DNA from: Flavobacterium tagetis | GTDB lineage: Bacteria; Bacteroidota; Bacteroidia; Flavobacteriales; Flavobacteriaceae | Reading direction: 5' to 3' | NCBI RefSeq assembly: GCF_016735615.1 | Contig: NZ_JAERSF010000003.1 | Coordinates: forward strand, 248,001 to 312,000 | DNA: 64,000 bases | Shown here: piece by piece, positions 9,901 through 18,179 of the stretch | Layout: each line of letters starts with the position of its first letter | How positions within the stretch are numbered: the first letter of the stretch is position 1 | Notes under the pieces: model-generated | Told to the model about the DNA's origin: nothing | The model's input: the letters and a program-made list of their open reading frames with translations, nothing else | Database searches by the model: none | Position numbers and translations under genes: made by a program

Positions 9901-10062
9901 TTTAATATTAACAGAAGCGCCAATAATTGGCTGATTGGTAATAGCGTCTACTACAGTTCCGTCAAGTTTAGATTGAATAAGAGGCGTGGTATTTTGGGCT
10001 TGTATTCCTGCCGTTATAAAGAGTAACTGCAAGAGTATATATAGGTTTAATTTTTTTTTCAT
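6931..10062 (-). CDS. SusC/RagA-family TonB-dependent outer-membrane transporter
   Basis: 1043 residues with a signal peptide at about 1-22. A carboxypeptidase-regulatory-like N-terminal domain covers about 30-105 (DGTVVDAITNQPIIGASV). The SusC signature ELVVVGYGTQKRKDITGSV and a plug domain follow (VRIRGGNSI, YGSRGANGVVIITTKKG), then a long beta-barrel ending in an aromatic residue (NVTF). It transports a SusD-bound ligand using TonB energy. It is the first long gene after the Cys leader peptide at 10197-10229, with a 134-nt structured leader between. No linked anti-sigma/sigma pair or hybrid two-component regulator is seen. Confidence 0.94.
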   Translation of the reverse strand: MKKKLNLYILLQLLFITAGIQAQNTTPLIQSKLDGTVVDAITNQPIIGASVNIKGTTHGVVTDTEGKFYFQTGQKFPYTLIVSYIGYKKLEIIVEKNPVIINLKEERQELDELVVVGYGTQKRKDITGSVASVPKANLSQVTSSADNLLRGAVAGVVVTQSSGRPGASSSVRIRGGNSITAGNEPLYVVDGILIYNDNSNSGAGVTYAGATVNVLSTINPADIESIEVLKDASATAIYGSRGANGVVIITTKKGTKGQDNISYQGYFGFQNISKKLKLMNASEWASLRNDVQASIGQAPSFSPAQIEALKTSGNYDWQSAAFVTAAPVQNHNLSFSGGDEKSRYAISAGYFDQDGIVLGSDFKRISLRANYERNYSQKFKFGVNANYTNSIANGVGTNGGAAAGRNPNPLVSVVLTAPVVPIKNADGSYNVTNNPYATSVNGYVPNPINDLDNTTNETKLNRILTSLFGEYKFNKELTAKVAVSGDVLNTKQNYYAPSNTTTGAGTKGLASIGERLVSSVLNENTLNYNTHFGEDHKFSALGGYTLQYTKGEVVNAGAQTFVNDANTYNAIQDGVPVKPYSDAYESVLKSWLARVNYSYKGKYNFTLSGRADGSSRFGSESLWGYFPSAGFSWNITDEEFANNIKGVTEAKLRITAGTTGNQEIGNYLPLASMGSVNYSFGGTLYTGLAPTRLANPDLKWEKTNQYNVGLDLSLLDRKINFVFDVYYKKTKDLLINVPVPLSSGYATVLQNIGGVENKGFEVGLTTENIKTKNFAWNSNIVFSLNRNKVTEIGNGVNEFFPVVPNGSLLQQQPVIVKVGLPLGTFWGYKTNGIFQTQEEVNTQPKINSLANTKVGDRKYVDTNGDGVITALDKGNLGTSQPKFVGSFSNTVSYNDFDLNFSFQGAYGGKIFNALNQQLEISTLGTNAAATLNDRWTPTNPSNEIPRASSSPLGIVSERYVEDASFLRLKLITLGYTLPKSVSKKLGTKSVKVYISAENLITWTKYTGYDPEVSSYEQNNLYPGIDFGSYPNSKTFISGLNVTF

Positions 10063-10081
10063 TTCTTTGTACTGGTTTTAA

Positions 10082-10214
10082 GTAATTAACAAGACGCCCT
10101 GAGCACTGTTTATACAGCACTCTAAAAAGTGTTCTTGATTTAGTGATAAATGTTCTTTAAGCCTCGCCATTTCTGTTGCCGCAGAAATGGCTTTTTTTAT
10201 TTACAGCAACAGCT
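10082..10214 (-). promoter_or_regulatory. Candidate cysteine-sensing attenuator RNA upstream of susC
   Basis: Read on the minus strand, the Cys codons contain CTGTTGCTG (10212-10204). This can pair over nine consecutive positions, one of them G-U, with CGGCAACAG (10181-10173). That same segment forms the loop and 3' arm of a 10-bp perfect hairpin GCCATTTCTG/CAGAAATGGC (10191-10182 with 10175-10166), so the two pairings exclude each other. A further stem (10122-10115 with 10108-10101, two central G-U pairs) is closed by CAAGA/TCTTG and lies nearer to susC. No minus-strand T-run follows the first hairpin, so control may be translational or Rho-linked. Confidence 0.65.
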
Positions 10215-10229
10215 TTGCATTGTTTTCAT
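10197..10229 (-). CDS. Cys-Cys-Cys leader peptide of the susC-sulfatase operon
   Basis: The ATG at 10229 opens the ten-residue reading frame MKTMQSCCCK, with TAA at 10197-10199. The upstream stretch is A-rich (AAAGAACTAAA), as for other genes here. Three Cys codons in a row in a ten-codon frame, directly before a sulfatase/SusCD operon and overlapping a competing RNA pairing, suggest that ribosome stalling on cysteinyl-tRNA shortage sets operon expression. The principle is established for amino-acid operon leaders and for polycysteine upstream ORFs in mycobacteria. Its use for this operon is inference. Confidence 0.68.
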   Translation of the reverse strand: MKTMQSCCCK

Positions 10230-11071
10230 TTTAGTTCTTTTAATTGTTAGTTATTTATTTAATTATTGAATAATACATATAGTTTCAAGAATCTGACCCC
10301 AACACAAATAAATGTATTGGAAGAGATCTTAGGTTAAATTCAGTAAATATTTTTGGTGGTGTTTTTTATGTTTTGCTTCGATATGAATTCTAAAGGCAAA
10401 CAAAATAAAAGTAGATTATTAACAACAGAAACACATATAACAAATAGTGCTATAAGTGTATTTTTTAGGAAGAATGTAACGCAATATGCTTTCTGTTGTT
10501 TTCACAATAATAGTTTTTAAGGTTTGAAATATTATTTTAAACTCTACTAATCCTATAGACAAAGTTAAATTTTATATAATAAAAACCAAAAGTTTGTAAA
10601 GTTTTTTTCTAAAAAATATTCATTTTAATTAGAACTTAAAGATTTATTGTCACGGAATGCCTTGTTGTAATTGATTTCGTGCCTAAATTACTGATTTATT
10701 TAAATGTTAAATTTAGAATTAGAAATACAGAAAAATGTAGTATTTATCTCTTTTTTATAAATTTAAAAGCTATCGAGAGGGGCTACATTGATATCGAAAA
10801 ACTTCTGAAAAACATCTTTTTAGTTTTAAAATAAGTTTTTTTTATACTGTTCTTTTTTGATGTTGGTTATAACAACTCTGCAGAAATAAAGTCATGTTGA
10901 ATCTCAATTTTATTAATATTTGTTTTATAGCAGTTTATGCAATACTTTGATAAAATACTCTTTTATCCTTTAATATGATATTTGTCATTTTTAGCAAGAA
11001 TTTAAGCATGTAGTTTTGCTTTGTAATTGAGGAATATTATTCTCAATCTAAATCAAAGTAATTTTCTATTT
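10230..11071. other. Long AT-rich gap between divergent sulfatase and nitrate operons
   Basis: About 840 bp without a supportable gene. It must hold the minus-strand promoter for the Cys leader and a plus-strand promoter for the nitrate gene run. Near the leader, a TTG with about 18 nt to TATATG is a weak minus-strand candidate. On the plus side, GATATTTG close to 10979-10986 resembles the -7 consensus TAnnTTTG. No TACGTAT-type operator like those of the other nitrate genes was found here. Confidence 0.6.
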
Positions 11072-12550
11072 ATGGGCAATTTATCTCAGTCTCACAGAAT
11101 TTTATTCCTTAACACACTTGCTTTTACAATTTGTTTTGCTTGTTGGACTTTAAACGGCGTTTTGATAACTTTTTTGGCAGATAAAGGAATATTTAATTTC
11201 ACTGTGGTAGAAATTGGTTGGTTATTAGGAATTCCAATTCTTTCAGGTTCTATATTCAGACTTCCAATCGGGATTTTAACTGATAAATATGGAGGAAAAG
11301 TTGTGTTTTCTGCTTTACTATTGCTTTGCTCAATTCCATTTTTTTTGATGCCATTCGCAAGTTCATTCTGGACCTTTGCCATTCTTAGTTTTTTCTTTGG
11401 TTTAGTAGGAACCAGTTTTGCAGTAGGAATTGGTTATACCTCAATTTGGTACCCTAAGGAATGGCAAGGAAGAGCTTTGGGAATTTTTGGAATGGGAAAT
11501 GCAGGTGCAGCAGTTACTACTTTTATTGCACCAACCTTATTAAATAATTTATCAGAAGGTGATTCTGTTAACGGTTGGAAGATGCTTCCTGTTATTTATG
11601 GAATAACACTAGTACTTGTAGGGATTTTATTTGTTGTTTTTGCTAAAAATAAAACCAATAAGGTCGCTTCTAAAACGATTGTCGAATTAATATCACCTCT
11701 TAAAAAAGCTAGAGTCTGGAGATTCGGGGCTTATTACTTCTTAGTTTTCGGATTTTTTGTTGCCTATTCGCAATGGCTTCTTCCAAACTTTATGAATGTC
11801 TATAGTACAAGTTTAGTCATGGGAGGAATGTTTGCCACAATGTTCAGTTTGCCATCTGGTGTAATTAGAGCTTTAGGAGGGTACTTATCAGATAAATTCG
11901 GAGCCCGAAAAGTTATGTATTGGGTTTTAGGTTCTTCAATTGTAATTAGCTTTTTGTTGATGTTTCCAAAGATGGAAATCATTACGACTGGTCCTGGTGT
12001 TATGTCTCTTACCACTGGAACAGTTACAGAAATTACTGCAAATGAAATAACCGTAAACGGAAAAAAACATCAAATCAACAACAAAAAAGATTTTGAAACT
12101 AACAGTGAGTCTTCTGTTTTTCCTGTAAAAAAATCATGGCAGGAGATTGTCGTAGAGCAAAATCAGGAAGTTAAAAAGAAAGAATTATTAGCTCATGGAA
12201 TTACACAAATTAATTTCAGCGCGAATCTTTGGGTATATCTCGTTCTGGTAATACTTATTGGGATTTCATGGGGAATTGGTAAAGCAGCAGTATATAAACA
12301 TATTCCAGAGTATTTCCCTAATGAAGTTGGAGTTGTGGGGGGAATGGTTGGTTTAATTGGAGGTTTAGGAGGGTTTTTAGGGCCTATAATATTTGGATAC
12401 CTCCTTAATTATACCGGACTCTGGACTAGCTCATGGATTTTCATATTTCTTGTTTCTGTACTTTGTTTGGTATGGATGCACAGTACAATAATAAAAGCTA
12501 TGAGAACTAAATCTCCAAATTTTGTGAGACAAATAGAAGATAATCAATAA
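11072..12550 (+). CDS. narK: NarK-type nitrate/nitrite MFS transporter
   Basis: 492 residues from the ATG at 11072. A TTG-initiated extension to 11027 is possible, but the paralogue at 36986-38470 aligns from this Met. Twelve predicted membrane helices carry NarK signatures (FFFGLVGTSFAVGIGYTS, GIFGMGNAGAA, GGMVGLIGGLGGFLGP). NarK proteins exchange nitrate and nitrite or import nitrate with protons. A polar insert of about 75 residues (roughly residues 315-390) sits between two helices of the second half and is shared with the paralogue. It heads the plus-strand nitrate-reduction run, 17 bp before the next transporter. Confidence 0.93.
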   Translation: MGNLSQSHRILFLNTLAFTICFACWTLNGVLITFLADKGIFNFTVVEIGWLLGIPILSGSIFRLPIGILTDKYGGKVVFSALLLLCSIPFFLMPFASSFWTFAILSFFFGLVGTSFAVGIGYTSIWYPKEWQGRALGIFGMGNAGAAVTTFIAPTLLNNLSEGDSVNGWKMLPVIYGITLVLVGILFVVFAKNKTNKVASKTIVELISPLKKARVWRFGAYYFLVFGFFVAYSQWLLPNFMNVYSTSLVMGGMFATMFSLPSGVIRALGGYLSDKFGARKVMYWVLGSSIVISFLLMFPKMEIITTGPGVMSLTTGTVTEITANEITVNGKKHQINNKKDFETNSESSVFPVKKSWQEIVVEQNQEVKKKELLAHGITQINFSANLWVYLVLVILIGISWGIGKAAVYKHIPEYFPNEVGVVGGMVGLIGGLGGFLGPIIFGYLLNYTGLWTSSWIFIFLVSVLCLVWMHSTIIKAMRTKSPNFVRQIEDNQ

Positions 12551-12567
12551 TTAAAAACAAAATAAAA

Positions 12568-14160
12568 ATGAAAACTTGGTTAGAAAAATGGAACCCGGAA
12601 GATGAAGCATATTGGAATTCTGAGGGAAGTAAAATAGCATGGAGAACTTTAATTATAACAACAATTACCTTAACATTATCATTTGCGTCATGGTTTATGA
12701 TGAGTGTTATTGCAGTCAAATTGCCAGGTTTAGGATTTAATTTTTCTAAAGATCAGCTTTTTTGGTTAACAGCAATTCCAGGGCTAGCAGCAGGATTATT
12801 AAGAATTATACACACCTTTCTGCTTCCAATATTTGGAACTCGTCATATTATATCTTTTGCGACAGCAATTAAATTAATTCCCGTAATAGGAATTGGTTTT
12901 GCTATTATGAATGTAAATACGCCTTTTTGGGTTTTTGCTGTTTTAGCCTTTACAACTGGTTTTGGAGGAGGAGATTTTTCTTCTTATATGCCAAGTACAA
13001 GTTTGTTTTTCCCTCAGAGATTAAAAGGGACCGCATTAGGAATTCAGGCAGGAATTGGAAATTTTGGCGTTTCAATAGCGCAATTCGTTACGCCGTTAGT
13101 TATTAGTGTCGGAATTTTTGGAGCATCAACTATTTTTACAAGCATTGACCCAAAAGAAACATTGGCTGTATTTCAAAATTCATCAATAGAAAAACAAAAA
13201 GAAGTTTTTGGAGCTCTAGATACCGAAGTGCAAACTAAAATTTTATCTAACGTAAAGAAAAATATTGTTGATTCTGTAAGTACAGCCGTGAAGTCTAATG
13301 ATAACGTAATTGTTTTTACTTCACTTCCCATTAAAGCAAAAGCAAAAGCGATTGCAAACGCAAATCCAAAATTGGCTGAAAAAATAATAAACAATATTAG
13401 TACTGAAAATGCAGCGGTAAAAAACAAACCAATCTACCTACAGTCTGCAGCATTTTGGTACGCGCCATTTCTAATAATTATGGCATTTATAAGCTGGTTC
13501 TATTTAAGAAGCATTCCAATGAAAGCTTCGGTTAAGGAACAATTTGATATTTTCTCAAATAAACATACTTGGTATTGTACAATTACTTACGTGATGACTT
13601 TTGGAACTTTTGCAGGTTTATCTGCGGCATTTCCTTTAATGATTAAATTTTTATATGGAGATTTTCCTAATGCACCAGATCCTTTAGTATATGCTTTTTA
13701 TGGTCCGTTGATTGGATCAGCAAGTAGAATTGCTTTTGGATTTGTTGCTGATAAAGTCGGAGGTGCCATTTTGACAACCATAACAGGACTAGGAATTCTG
13801 GCAGGAGCCATTATTTTGGTTACTCAAGGATTAGTTGCGCCTACAAGTTTGGATCAATTTCCTCTTTTTGTGACTGTAATTCTAGCAATGTTCTTTTTCA
13901 CAGGAATTGGAAATGCAGGTACTTTTAGACAATATCCAATTATTTTTAAAGAAAATCCTCGTCAGGCTGCAGGAGTTATAGGATGGACTGCAGCAATTGC
14001 AGCTTTTGGACCTTTTATCTTTTCTAAGTTAATTGGAAATAATATTTCTGCTAACGGTACTGTAAATCAGTTTTTTATTGGGGTTTGTTTCTTCACTATA
14101 GTAGCTACAGGAATAAATTGGTGGTTCTACAATCGTAAGAATTGTGAGAAACCAAGTTAA
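12568..14160 (+). CDS. Second NarK-type nitrate/nitrite MFS transporter (divergent subtype)
   Basis: 530 residues. The soluble N-terminus (WNPEDEAYWNSEGSKIAWR) resembles the NarK subtype linked to respiratory reductases. Motifs include FGGGDFSSYMPSTSLFFP, GNFGVSIAQF and FGFVADKVGG. A hydrophilic Lys/Asn-rich insert of about 100 residues (roughly 190-290) interrupts the helices and is longer than in typical family members. With the gene before it, it forms a two-transporter pair like the paired NarK1/NarK2 arrangement, in which one is a symporter and one an exchanger. Which is which cannot be read here. Confidence 0.9.
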   Translation: MKTWLEKWNPEDEAYWNSEGSKIAWRTLIITTITLTLSFASWFMMSVIAVKLPGLGFNFSKDQLFWLTAIPGLAAGLLRIIHTFLLPIFGTRHIISFATAIKLIPVIGIGFAIMNVNTPFWVFAVLAFTTGFGGGDFSSYMPSTSLFFPQRLKGTALGIQAGIGNFGVSIAQFVTPLVISVGIFGASTIFTSIDPKETLAVFQNSSIEKQKEVFGALDTEVQTKILSNVKKNIVDSVSTAVKSNDNVIVFTSLPIKAKAKAIANANPKLAEKIINNISTENAAVKNKPIYLQSAAFWYAPFLIIMAFISWFYLRSIPMKASVKEQFDIFSNKHTWYCTITYVMTFGTFAGLSAAFPLMIKFLYGDFPNAPDPLVYAFYGPLIGSASRIAFGFVADKVGGAILTTITGLGILAGAIILVTQGLVAPTSLDQFPLFVTVILAMFFFTGIGNAGTFRQYPIIFKENPRQAAGVIGWTAAIAAFGPFIFSKLIGNNISANGTVNQFFIGVCFFTIVATGINWWFYNRKNCEKPS

Positions 14161-14188
14161 ATAAAGTAATCATTTAATTTTATTAAAG

Positions 14189-15238
14189 ATGAAAGATAAA
14201 ACATTTAATGGAAAAGCTTTATTTGTGGCAACACTGGTTTCTATACTAACTATTGTACTTGTTTTTTATGGTTCCAGAGAATTGCAAAATTTTGATGCAG
14301 CCCTTGTTACTTATTTATTCGGAACCGTATTTGCTTTCTTCGGAATTGTTTATCGATACACAGTCTGGTTGCAGCGTCCTCCGACTTGGATGTATTTTAA
14401 AAGAAGTATCAAGTTCCTCTTTACCGGAAAAATATTTGCGCATTTATGGTTTTTAGGAAAAGAATCTGTTCAGAATATTTTACTTCAAAAATTCATTTAT
14501 CCAAGAAGTAAATGGAGATGGTTTGCGCATTTTTGTATTGCACTAGGATGTTTATCAGCTTTTGCAATTACAATTCCGCTAACATTTGGATGGATTCATT
14601 TTACATTAGCACCAAATTCCATTTCAATATACGAAGCTCATTTCTTCGGATTCAAAATGATGGATTTTCAAATAAATTCCTTTTTGGCTTTCTTAATATT
14701 TCATGCATTAAACTGGTCTTCATGGCTAGTTATTATTGGCTCGGTTTATTATTTAAGAAGAAGATTAACTAATCCAGGATTAATTGCAACACAAACTTTT
14801 GAAGGAGATTTACTGCCACTAATTTTATTAATCGCAATCTCAGTAACGGGATTATGTTTAACCTATTCTTATCAGTTCATGAAAGGCTTTGCGTATGACT
14901 TCCTAGCTGTAATTCATGCGGTAACAGTAATTATGTTTTTGATTTGGATTCCGTTTGGAAAATTCTTCCATATTATTCAGCGTCCGGCTCAAATAGGAGC
15001 ACACATTTACAAACAGGAAGGGATTAAAAAAGGAATGGCAGTTTGTCCACATACCGGGGAAGAATTCGCAACAAAACTTCATATAGAAGATTTAAAAATC
15101 GTTACGAGTCAGTTAGGATTCGATTTTACTCTTGAGGATGGAAGTTCTCATCTTGATTTGAGCCCAGAAGGGAAAAGATCACGATTAGCCCAAGCACATC
15201 TAAAAGCCAGATCTCAAGGAGGTAATTTATTTGGATAA
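14189..15238 (+). CDS. NarI-like multi-helix membrane protein, putative haem b quinol oxidase subunit
   Basis: 349 residues with about six or seven membrane helices and a soluble C-terminal region. Histidines lie within or next to helices (WFAHFC, YEAHFFGF, IFHALNW, VIHAVTV, FFHIIQRP). This fits haem b ligation as in the gamma subunit of respiratory nitrate reductase, although overall similarity looks modest. The C-terminal PHTGEEFATKLHIEDLKI stretch is soluble and unassigned. It sits between the transporters and the molybdoenzyme gene, so it probably passes electrons from quinol to the reductase. Haem content is inferred. Confidence 0.7.
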   Translation: MKDKTFNGKALFVATLVSILTIVLVFYGSRELQNFDAALVTYLFGTVFAFFGIVYRYTVWLQRPPTWMYFKRSIKFLFTGKIFAHLWFLGKESVQNILLQKFIYPRSKWRWFAHFCIALGCLSAFAITIPLTFGWIHFTLAPNSISIYEAHFFGFKMMDFQINSFLAFLIFHALNWSSWLVIIGSVYYLRRRLTNPGLIATQTFEGDLLPLILLIAISVTGLCLTYSYQFMKGFAYDFLAVIHAVTVIMFLIWIPFGKFFHIIQRPAQIGAHIYKQEGIKKGMAVCPHTGEEFATKLHIEDLKIVTSQLGFDFTLEDGSSHLDLSPEGKRSRLAQAHLKARSQGGNLFG

Positions 15239-15367
15239 TTTCAAAAGTTTTAGACTTAAAGTTTCAAGGTTTTGTGTGAAACTTTAAATAAAAAATAATT
15301 TCATGTTTTAGGTTTCAAGTTTCACCTTTTACGGATAATTTGAGGCCTAAAATAAAAAATAAAAAAT
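15239..15367. repeat. Intergenic palindrome with TTTCA-type repeats
   Basis: TTAAAGTTTCA (15256-15266) pairs perfectly with TGAAACTTTAA (15277-15287). Further TTTCAAGTTTCA-like fragments follow up to about 15335. It separates two co-directional genes of the nitrate run and may be an mRNA-processing hairpin or a dispersed repeat. Confidence 0.6.
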
Positions 15368-17584
15368 ATGGCAAAACTACCAGTATCACCAGAAAAAATC
15401 ATAGAAGTTTTCGGACCTCATAAAAATTATGCGCCTCAAGACGGTTATGAAGGAAAAGACGAGCCAGACGAAATTGTAAAAACGCATTGTTGTTTTTGCG
15501 GTATGCAATGTGGTATTCAATTATTAATAAAAGAAAATAAAGTGGTGGGTTTTGAACCTTGGATGGAATTTCCTTTTAACGAAGGACGTTTATGCCCAAA
15601 AGGTGTACAGCGTTATCTTCAAAATAATCATCCGGACAGACTTTTGCATCCGATACAAAGGGTGGAAGGAAAAGGATTTGAGAAAATGTCATGGGATGAT
15701 GCAATGGATAAAACCATTTCTGAGATTAAGCGAATTCAGGAAAAATATGGGAAAAATGCTTTTTCTATGCTTTCGGGGGTTTCACTTAGCAATGAAAAAA
15801 GTTATTTGGTAGGAAAATTTGCCCGTGTCGCTCTTCAAACAAAGAATCTGGATTATAATGGAAGACTTTGCATGGTCAGTGCCGGTGCCGGAAATAAAAA
15901 AGCATTTGGTCTGGATCGTGCTTCAAATAATTATTCAGATCTGGAATATGCCGAAGTAATTATCGTGACAGGTGCAAATATCAGTGAAACTTTTCCAACA
16001 TTGACACACTGGATTTGGAAAGCAAGAGATCGTGGTGCTAAATTGATTGTTATTGATCCAAGAATGATCCCAATGGCAAGAACAGCGGACATTCACTTGG
16101 ATATAAGACCTGGTACAGATTCTGCTTTGTACGGTGCTATGTTGAAATATTTGGTAGACCATGACATGCTAGATCATGATTTTATTGATAATTATACATC
16201 AGGTTTTCAGGAAACGATAGACGCTGTGAAAGATTATACATTAGAATGGGCAGAGGAAATAACAGGTATTGATAAAAACAAAATTAAAGAAGCGGCAGAA
16301 TTATGGGGTAAGGCCAAAACAAGTTTCTTGCTTCATGCACGAGGTATCGAACAGCATTCTAAAGGAGTAGATAATGTTGTGGGATGCATCAATTTAGTTT
16401 TGGCAACAGGCAGAATTGGAAAACCTTATTGCGGATATGGAACAATAACAGGACAAGGCAATGGACAAGGAGGAAGAGAACATGGTCATAAATGTGATCA
16501 ATTGCCAGGAAATAGAGATATAGAGAATCCAGAACATCGTAAATATATAGCTGGAGTATGGGGAATTGATGAAAAGGATATGCCTGGAAAAGGTCTTTCA
16601 GCTTATGAAATTATTGACGCTATTCATAGAGGAGAAATAAAAGGTTTGCTTTCGATCTGTTTTAATCCATTAGTATCACTTCCAAATAACAATTATGTGC
16701 GAGAAGCGCTGGAAAAGTTAGAGTTTTACGTTTGTATTGATTTCTTTTTAAATGAAACTGCCCGCCACGCCGATATTGTTTTGGCAGGCTCTTTACAAGA
16801 GGAAGAAGAAGGAACTACAACTTCTGCAGAAGGGCGTGTTATAAGAGTAAGACAAGCTGTAACGCCTCCAGGAGAAGCACGAACAGATACTTCTATACTA
16901 TTAGAAATTGCTAAAAGACTGGGGAAGGAAGATAAATTCTCCTATGATAACAGCGAGGCCATTTTTAATGAACTTAGGGTGGCTTCAAAAGGTGGCACAG
17001 CAGATTATTTTGGAATTTCATATAAAAAAATAGAAGATAATATGGGGGTGTTCTGGCCTTGTCCAACAGAAAGCCATCAAGGAACTCCGAGATTATGGGA
17101 AGATAAAAAGTTTAAAACGCCAGATGGAAAAGCGCATTTTAACCCAGCACCATACAGATTGCCGAGTGAAGTTACAGATAAGGAATATCCAGTTACTTTA
17201 ACAACAGGACGGGTAGTTTCTCAATATTTAAGTGGAACACAAACCCGTAGAATTGGAAAATTAGTAGACCAATTTCCTGAACCATTTATAGAAATTCATC
17301 CAGATTTGGCAACAAAATACGGAATAAAACAGAGAGAATTAGTGAAGGTGTCAACCAGAAGAGGTCAAGGAGTTTTTCCGGCAAATATTGTAGAAACAAT
17401 TAGAAGGGATACCGTTTTTGTGCCTTATCACTGGCCTGGTCTCAAATCAGCAAATCAATTAACAATTGCGACCTTGGATCCTGTTTCTAAAATGCCTGAA
17501 TTCAAAGTTTGTGCGTGTCAATTGGAACCGCTCGGAACAATTGCCCCACCGTCTAAAGAATCTGAAGCTTTTGCAAGTGTTTAA
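15368..17584 (+). CDS. Molybdopterin nitrate reductase catalytic subunit, NarB/NasA type
   Basis: 738 residues with no signal peptide, so cytoplasmic. The [4Fe-4S] site is CCFCGMQCG (about 41-49) with a fourth Cys in GRLCPKG (about 77). The molybdenum-ligand region reads NGRLCMVSAGAG, keeping the Cys ligand used by Nap/Nas enzymes. The bis-MGD domains continue with RIGKPYCGYGTITGQGNGQGGREHG and a C-terminal GRVVSQYLSGTQTRR segment. It would reduce nitrate to nitrite. The linked ferredoxin, Rieske and NarI-like genes suggest quinol-derived electrons instead of the usual soluble ferredoxin or NADH. There is no narG, narH or narJ nearby. Confidence 0.9.
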   Translation: MAKLPVSPEKIIEVFGPHKNYAPQDGYEGKDEPDEIVKTHCCFCGMQCGIQLLIKENKVVGFEPWMEFPFNEGRLCPKGVQRYLQNNHPDRLLHPIQRVEGKGFEKMSWDDAMDKTISEIKRIQEKYGKNAFSMLSGVSLSNEKSYLVGKFARVALQTKNLDYNGRLCMVSAGAGNKKAFGLDRASNNYSDLEYAEVIIVTGANISETFPTLTHWIWKARDRGAKLIVIDPRMIPMARTADIHLDIRPGTDSALYGAMLKYLVDHDMLDHDFIDNYTSGFQETIDAVKDYTLEWAEEITGIDKNKIKEAAELWGKAKTSFLLHARGIEQHSKGVDNVVGCINLVLATGRIGKPYCGYGTITGQGNGQGGREHGHKCDQLPGNRDIENPEHRKYIAGVWGIDEKDMPGKGLSAYEIIDAIHRGEIKGLLSICFNPLVSLPNNNYVREALEKLEFYVCIDFFLNETARHADIVLAGSLQEEEEGTTTSAEGRVIRVRQAVTPPGEARTDTSILLEIAKRLGKEDKFSYDNSEAIFNELRVASKGGTADYFGISYKKIEDNMGVFWPCPTESHQGTPRLWEDKKFKTPDGKAHFNPAPYRLPSEVTDKEYPVTLTTGRVVSQYLSGTQTRRIGKLVDQFPEPFIEIHPDLATKYGIKQRELVKVSTRRGQGVFPANIVETIRRDTVFVPYHWPGLKSANQLTIATLDPVSKMPEFKVCACQLEPLGTIAPPSKESEAFASV

Positions 17585-17599
17585 TCTATAGAAGTAACC

Positions 17600-18169
17600 A
17601 TGAATTTGACCAATTTTAATACAAAAGAAGAGTTTTTTGTAGATATGCAACGTTGCATTGGTTGTAAAGCCTGTGAAATGGCTTGCGCCGAATGCGAAAC
17701 AAACGGACAGCAAACCTTAATAAGTGTAAACTATGTAGATCGTTCATCGACAATTCAAACAACCGTTCAGGTTTGCATGCATTGCGAAGATCCTGTTTGT
17801 GCAAATGTCTGCCCGGCTGATGCTATTTCGCAAGACGAATTTGGCGTTGTACATACCGCAAGTACAGAAAGATGTATAGGATGTTCTAACTGCGTTATGG
17901 CTTGTCCTTTTGGCGTTCCAAAAAAAGTAGAAGAGTATGATTTAATGATGAAATGTACTATGTGCTACGATAGAACAAGTGTGGGCAAAAAACCAATGTG
18001 TGCCACAGTTTGTCCAAGTGGTGCATTGTTCTACGGAACGAGAGAACAAATTGAAGAAATGAGACCAAACAGTACACCAATCAATAACTTCATTTTTGGG
18101 CAGGAAAAAGTCAAAACAAAAGTCAATATTATGATGCCAAAAGGAAGTACAGAATTAAGAATTTATTAA
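17600..18169 (+). CDS. Four-cluster [4Fe-4S] ferredoxin-type electron-transfer subunit
   Basis: 189 residues with sixteen cysteines in the NrfC/DmsB pattern: CIGCKACEMAC, CMHCEDPVCANVC, CIGCSNCVMAC, and CTMC followed by CATVC. This arrangement holds four [4Fe-4S] clusters. It is the usual electron wire between a membrane quinol oxidoreductase and a molybdopterin catalytic subunit. It starts 15 bp after the catalytic gene and ends 10 bp before the Rieske gene, so the three form one complex with good likelihood. Confidence 0.92.
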   Translation: MNLTNFNTKEEFFVDMQRCIGCKACEMACAECETNGQQTLISVNYVDRSSTIQTTVQVCMHCEDPVCANVCPADAISQDEFGVVHTASTERCIGCSNCVMACPFGVPKKVEEYDLMMKCTMCYDRTSVGKKPMCATVCPSGALFYGTREQIEEMRPNSTPINNFIFGQEKVKTKVNIMMPKGSTELRIY

Positions 18170-18179
18170 ATATCGAGTC

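Noticed and set aside
10166..10199. Plus-strand rho-independent terminator
   Set aside because: The 10-bp stem followed by seven T on the plus strand looks like one, but no plus-strand gene ends nearby (susC lies on the other strand). The overlap with the Cys leader pairing explains the hairpin better. It remains an alternative reading.
10657..10674. Mini-frame MPCCN on the plus strand before narK
   Set aside because: Two Cys codons in a five-codon frame, about 400 bp from the next gene, without paired RNA segments or an A-rich ribosome-binding region. Chance occurrence is likely.
11027..11071. N-terminal extension of narK from a TTG
   Set aside because: The paralogue at 36986-38470 aligns from the ATG at 11072, and the extension has no similarity to it.
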